Of a stretch of 64,000 nt of DNA, positions 60,838 through 64,000 are shown piece by piece (position 1 is the first letter of the stretch; each line of letters starts with the position of its first letter). The position numbers and the translations under genes were made by a program. Origin of the DNA: Pseudoxanthomonas sp. (GTDB lineage: Bacteria > Pseudomonadota > Gammaproteobacteria > Xanthomonadales > Xanthomonadaceae); the NCBI RefSeq assembly GCF_027498035.1, contig NZ_CP114978.1:2604001-2668000 (forward strand). The letters are read 5' to 3'. The notes under the pieces are model-generated. The model was not told the origin of the DNA, ran no database searches, and saw only the letters and a program-made list of their open reading frames with translations.

Positions 60838-61794
60838 ATGCCTGCCCTGCCCTGTTTCGACGACGTCCTCGACGCCGCCGCCCGGATCGCGCCGCACGCG
60901 CGCGTCACGCCGGTCCTGACCTCCCGCTCGCTCGACGCGCTTGCCGGTGCTCAGCTGTTCCTGAAAGCCGAACACCTGCAGCGCAGCGGCGCGTTCAAGT
61001 TCCGCGGCGCCTGCAACGCCGTCTGGGCGCTGGATGACACCCAGGCCGCCAAGGGCGTGGTCACCCACTCCTCCGGCAACCACGGCGGTGCGCTGGCATT
61101 GGCCGCGCGCAGCCGGGGCATTCCCTGCCACGTGGTCGTGCCCGAGAACGCGATCGAAGCCAAGCTCGCCGGGATCCGCCGCAACGGCGCGGTCGTGCAC
61201 CTGTGCGCACCGACCATCGCCGCGCGCGAAGCGGTCTGCGCCCAGGTCCAGGCCGACACCGGCGCACACCTGATCCATCCGTACACCAACGTCCACGTCA
61301 TCGCCGGCCAGGGCACCGCTGCGCTGGAACTGCTTGCCGAAACCGGTCCGCTGGACGTGGTCATCACCCCGATCGGCGGCGGCGGCCTGGCCTCGGGCAC
61401 CGCCCTGTCGGTTCGCGCCAAAGCTCCGCAGGCCGAACTCTGGTTTGCCGAACCGGAGGGCGCCGCCGATGCGGCACGCTCGATGGCCGCCGGCAGCCTG
61501 CAGCTGGATTTCACGCCCGATACGGTGTGCGACGGCCTGCGCGGCACGCTCGGCGCGCCCAATTTCGAGCTGCTGCGCCAGCAGGACGTGCAGGTGGCAA
61601 CCGTGTCCGAAGCGGACACCCTCGCCGCCATGCGCCTGCTCTGGCAGGTGACCAAGCAGACCGTGGAACCCTCCTCGTCCATTGCCCTGGCTCTGGTCCT
61701 GGCGCGGCCGCAGGACTTTGCCGGCAAGCGCATCGGCATCGTGCTGTCGGGCGGCAACGTGGATCTGGATGCATTGCCATGGATGGCCGCCTGA
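60838..61794 (+). CDS. PLP-dependent threonine/serine dehydratase (serine racemase-like)
   Basis: The protein is 318 aa of fold type II. The PLP Lys is in SGAFKFRGACNAV (about residue 54), the substrate loop is SSGNHGGAL and the phosphate loop is IGGGGLASGTAL. It lacks the ACT domain of biosynthetic IlvA, so a catabolic dehydratase or racemase is more likely. The next gene starts 16 bases before its stop. Confidence 0.9.
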   Translation: MPALPCFDDVLDAAARIAPHARVTPVLTSRSLDALAGAQLFLKAEHLQRSGAFKFRGACNAVWALDDTQAAKGVVTHSSGNHGGALALAARSRGIPCHVVVPENAIEAKLAGIRRNGAVVHLCAPTIAAREAVCAQVQADTGAHLIHPYTNVHVIAGQGTAALELLAETGPLDVVITPIGGGGLASGTALSVRAKAPQAELWFAEPEGAADAARSMAAGSLQLDFTPDTVCDGLRGTLGAPNFELLRQQDVQVATVSEADTLAAMRLLWQVTKQTVEPSSSIALALVLARPQDFAGKRIGIVLSGGNVDLDALPWMAA

Positions 61795-62399
61795 GCAGGC
61801 GCCGTCGACGCTGGGGCCTGGGTGGCTGGTGCTGGCGCCTGGCCTGCGTCGTCCTGCTGTGGCTGGCCGGCGTGTCGGCCTACATCGTCTGGATCGGCCA
61901 GCGTGACCAGGCCGCGCCGGCCGATGTCATCATCGTGCTGGGCGCGGCTGCCTACGACGCGCGCCCTTCACCGGTGTTCGAAGAGCGCCTGCGCCATGGC
62001 ATCGACCTGTACCAGCGCGGCCTGGCCAGGCGCCTGCTCTTCACCGGCGGCTTCGGCGGCGCGGGCGCGCGCTTTGCTGAATCGCAGGTTGGTCGGCGCT
62101 ATGCGCTCAGGGCCGGCGTGCCGGCCGGTGCGATCCTGATCGAAACCGTCTCGCGCACCACCCGCCAGAACCTGCAGCAGGCCGCCCGGCTGATGCAGGC
62201 CAACGGCTTGCATACCGCGATCATCGTCAGCGATCCGCTGCACATGGCGCGCGCCATGCGCCTGGCACGCGAGGAAGGTATCGACGCACTGGCTTCGGCC
62301 ACACCGACCAGCCGCTTCCGCACCTTCAGCACGCGCTGGCGGTTCTTCCTGCAGGAGCTGTACTTCTTCCACCGTGATCTGTTCATGGAAGCGGTCTGA
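61779..62399 (+). CDS. YdcF/DUF218-family membrane protein
   Basis: The protein is 206 aa from ATG 61779, overlapping the dehydratase end. A basic N-terminus and one membrane helix (LACVVLLWLAGVSAYIVWIG) lead into the DUF218 fold: DVIIVLGAAAYDARPSPVFEERLRHGIDLYQRG, SRTTRQNLQQAARLM and IVSDPLHMARAMRLA. Relatives act in envelope carbohydrate or vancomycin-sensitivity pathways; the reaction is not known. Confidence 0.88.
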   Translation: MDGRLSRRRRRWGLGGWCWRLACVVLLWLAGVSAYIVWIGQRDQAAPADVIIVLGAAAYDARPSPVFEERLRHGIDLYQRGLARRLLFTGGFGGAGARFAESQVGRRYALRAGVPAGAILIETVSRTTRQNLQQAARLMQANGLHTAIIVSDPLHMARAMRLAREEGIDALASATPTSRFRTFSTRWRFFLQELYFFHRDLFMEAV

Positions 62400-62464
62400 C
62401 CCGGAAGCCGCCTGAGGCCGACGGCGCCGAGCGCTATCATCCACGGGTCTCCCGCTTCCCAGAC

Positions 62465-62902
62465 ATGCCCATGAAGATCGACGGTACCCGCCGGCAGGAC
62501 CGCGCCACCGAACTGGTGCTGGCCTATTACGCGGCTTTCAATCGCGGTGACCGCGACACCATGCTGGCGCTGCTGACCGACGACATCGCCCACGATCTCA
62601 ACCAGGGCGCCCGCGAAACCGGGCGCGATACCTTCGCCGCCTTCATGCGGCGCATGGACACGTCTTACAGCGAACAGCTGCGCGACATCGTGGTGATGGT
62701 CTCGCCCGATGGCGCGCGCGCGGCGGCCGAATACGTGGTCCACGGCACCTACCACCACAGCGATGAAGGCCTGCCCGAAGCCACCGGCCAGACCTACGTG
62801 CTGCCGGGCGGCGCGTTCTTCGAGATCCGCGGCGAGCAGATCGCCCGGGTCAGCAACTACTACAACCTGCAGGACTGGATCGCGCAGGTCTCGGCGGGCT
62901 GA
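62465..62902 (+). CDS. SnoaL/ketosteroid-isomerase-like protein
   Basis: The protein is 145 aa. LVLAYYAAFNRGDRDTMLALLTDDIAHDLNQGARETGRDTFAAFMRRMD and GGAFFEIRGEQIARVSNYYNLQDWIAQV are typical of the NTF2/SnoaL fold. No catalytic set can be named. It may be a small hydrolase, isomerase or binding protein. Confidence 0.85.
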   Translation: MPMKIDGTRRQDRATELVLAYYAAFNRGDRDTMLALLTDDIAHDLNQGARETGRDTFAAFMRRMDTSYSEQLRDIVVMVSPDGARAAAEYVVHGTYHHSDEGLPEATGQTYVLPGGAFFEIRGEQIARVSNYYNLQDWIAQVSAG

Positions 62903-62993
62903 TCCGGCCCTGCTGCACTGCACGCCTGGCATTGCGGGCCGGCGTGCGATGCTCGCGCCTCCCCGCGCCGCATCCCCTCAAGGAGTGTCTTCG

Positions 62994-63311
62994 ATGGTCA
63001 AGGTCAGCGTGATGTATCCGTTCAAGGCGGGCGCACGGTTCAACCACGATTACTACGCCAATACCCACATGCCGCTGGTCGCGGCGCGCATGGGCGGGGC
63101 CTGCCTGTACTACACGGTGGACAAGGGCCTGTCCGGCGGCATGCCTGGCAGCGATCCGGCTTACGTGGGCATGTGCCACATCTTCTGCGACTCGGTGGAC
63201 AGCTTCAGCGCCGGCTTCGGCCCACATGCGCAGGAGATCCTCGGCGACATTCCCAACTACACCGATCTTGAGCCGGTGATGCAGATCAGCCAGATCGTCA
63301 TCGGCCACTAG
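62994..63311 (+). CDS. EthD-family protein
   Basis: The protein is 105 aa from ATG 62994 with AGGAG upstream. VKVSVMYPFKAGARFNHDYYANTHMPLVAARMG is the EthD dimeric alpha+beta signature with its conserved His. Family members are helpers or enzymes in aromatic or ether breakdown, but many orphans exist, as here. Confidence 0.88.
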   Translation: MVKVSVMYPFKAGARFNHDYYANTHMPLVAARMGGACLYYTVDKGLSGGMPGSDPAYVGMCHIFCDSVDSFSAGFGPHAQEILGDIPNYTDLEPVMQISQIVIGH

Positions 63312-63325
63312 GCCGGACGGCCGCG

Positions 63326-64000
63326 TCAGCTGCCGCGGCGACGGATCGGAATGCGCGCCAGCGGCACCGACGCCACATCGTGTCCGCCTTCGCGGATCGG
63401 CGTACCGGCTTCCGGCGCCCAGGCGTGGGCGTACATGACTTCCCAGGTGCTGGGCAGCCGGCCTTCGGCGGTGCGCATCGGCTCGTAGGCCTGGGCGGCA
63501 GCGGCGAAGCGCGACCTGCCGGTCAGGCTGGCGCGGCGGTTGGCCAGCGCATTGGTCGCGCCGATCTGGCGCAACTCGCGCATCAGCGCCGGCAGGTCCG
63601 GATAGGTCAGGGTGAACTGGTCGCGGTCCAGCACCGGATCGCGGAAGCCGGACATCATCAGCGCATCGCCGAACTGGGCGATCTGCGCGAACGGACTGAC
63701 ATGCGGCGCCGGATCACCGGCAAAGGCCTCGCGCAGTTCCACCAGCGTCTGCGGACCAAAGGTGGAGCACAACAGCAGTCCACCCGGCTTGAGCACGCGG
63801 CGGAATCCGGCGAACGCCGCCGGCAGGTCTTCCACCCATGGCAGGCACAGGTTGCAGAACAGCACGTCGACGCTGTCGTCGGCCAGCGGCAGCGCGCGCG
63901 CATCGGCGGCAACGCGCGCGAACGGTTTCCACCAGCCGGCCTGCTTCTTCGCCTCGCGCAGCATCGGCAGGGCCACGTCCAGCGCGACCACCTGCGCCTT
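63326..64000 (-). CDS. bioC: Malonyl-ACP O-methyltransferase BioC, C-terminal part
   Basis: The window contains the last 224 residues; the gene continues past base 64000. AQVVALDVALPMLREAKKQAGWWKPFARVAADARALPLADDSVDVLFCNLCLPWVEDLPAAFAGFRRVLKPGGLLLCSTFGPQTL is a class I SAM methyltransferase typical of BioC, which primes biotin synthesis. The frame is open to the window edge. Confidence 0.85.
   Translation of the reverse strand, partial: KAQVVALDVALPMLREAKKQAGWWKPFARVAADARALPLADDSVDVLFCNLCLPWVEDLPAAFAGFRRVLKPGGLLLCSTFGPQTLVELREAFAGDPAPHVSPFAQIAQFGDALMMSGFRDPVLDRDQFTLTYPDLPALMRELRQIGATNALANRRASLTGRSRFAAAAQAYEPMRTAEGRLPSTWEVMYAHAWAPEAGTPIREGGHDVASVPLARIPIRRRGS

Overview
The window is high-GC DNA typical of the Xanthomonadaceae (Pseudoxanthomonas, Stenotrophomonas and Luteimonas are the nearest guesses). 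The reasons are gene content (EmrAB-NodT efflux, tandem GH5 cellulases, I78-type inhibitors, a TorF-type protein beside kdp, membrane PQQ dehydrogenase), frequent GTG starts, and many short dispersed palindromes. No phage, plasmid or CRISPR locus is visible. Most of the window looks like stable chromosome with short intergenic insertions. All calls come from reading the sequence; no database search was run.

Layout. 1-3023: end of a GMC-type sugar-acid dehydrogenase, its tri-heme cytochrome c and an OprB porin. 3081-5533: two paralogous secreted proteins of unknown function on either side of an MFS exporter. 6133-6843: an outer-membrane barrel. 7031-10878: an overlapping helicase/exonuclease pair resembling MrfA-MrfB. 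11096-13262: a BlaI-BlaR1-like pair with two operators. 13655-20252: an EmrB-EmrA-NodT efflux operon with two LysR regulators. 20399-23449: two small proteins and a TonB-dependent receptor. 23450-24656: a partly decayed stretch. 24709-34420: a kdp potassium locus (TorF-like protein, KdpF, A, B, C, then a 1.1-kb repeat island, then KdpD and KdpE). 34969-35939: two small lipoproteins. 36153-42216: gltB-gltD. 42294-47526: BenE, two GH5 enzymes and two small secreted proteins. 47565-52155: mutarotase, alcohol dehydrogenase, YchJ, MntP with its manganese riboswitch, cytochrome b561 and FolE. 52313-53482: broken IS3-family fragments. 53851-57367: an IclR regulator and a PQQ glucose/quinate-type dehydrogenase. 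57757-59646: MnmG. 60158-64000: a Tyr/Gly-rich lipoprotein, a PLP dehydratase, a YdcF-like protein, a SnoaL-like protein, an EthD-like protein and the end of BioC.

Themes. OprB, the PQQ dehydrogenase and the GMC/cytochrome dehydrogenase could form a periplasmic route that oxidises sugars and feeds electrons to the respiratory chain. The kdp locus encodes high-affinity potassium uptake, possibly with its own outer-membrane pore. GltBD assimilates ammonium.

The most interesting features are non-coding. (1) A repeat of about 225 bp occurs three times (28139-28367 minus, 28891-29116 plus, 53561-53785 plus). Its stem-loops are kept by paired compensatory changes, and every wobble pair is G-U on the same strand, which points to a structured RNA or single-stranded element. 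(2) A candidate sigma-54-driven small RNA (about 59736-59857) is divergent from mnmG. (3) A MITE-like palindromic family includes one copy that abuts a stop codon, one that is translated inside mrfB, and one with both arms lengthened by complementary inserts.
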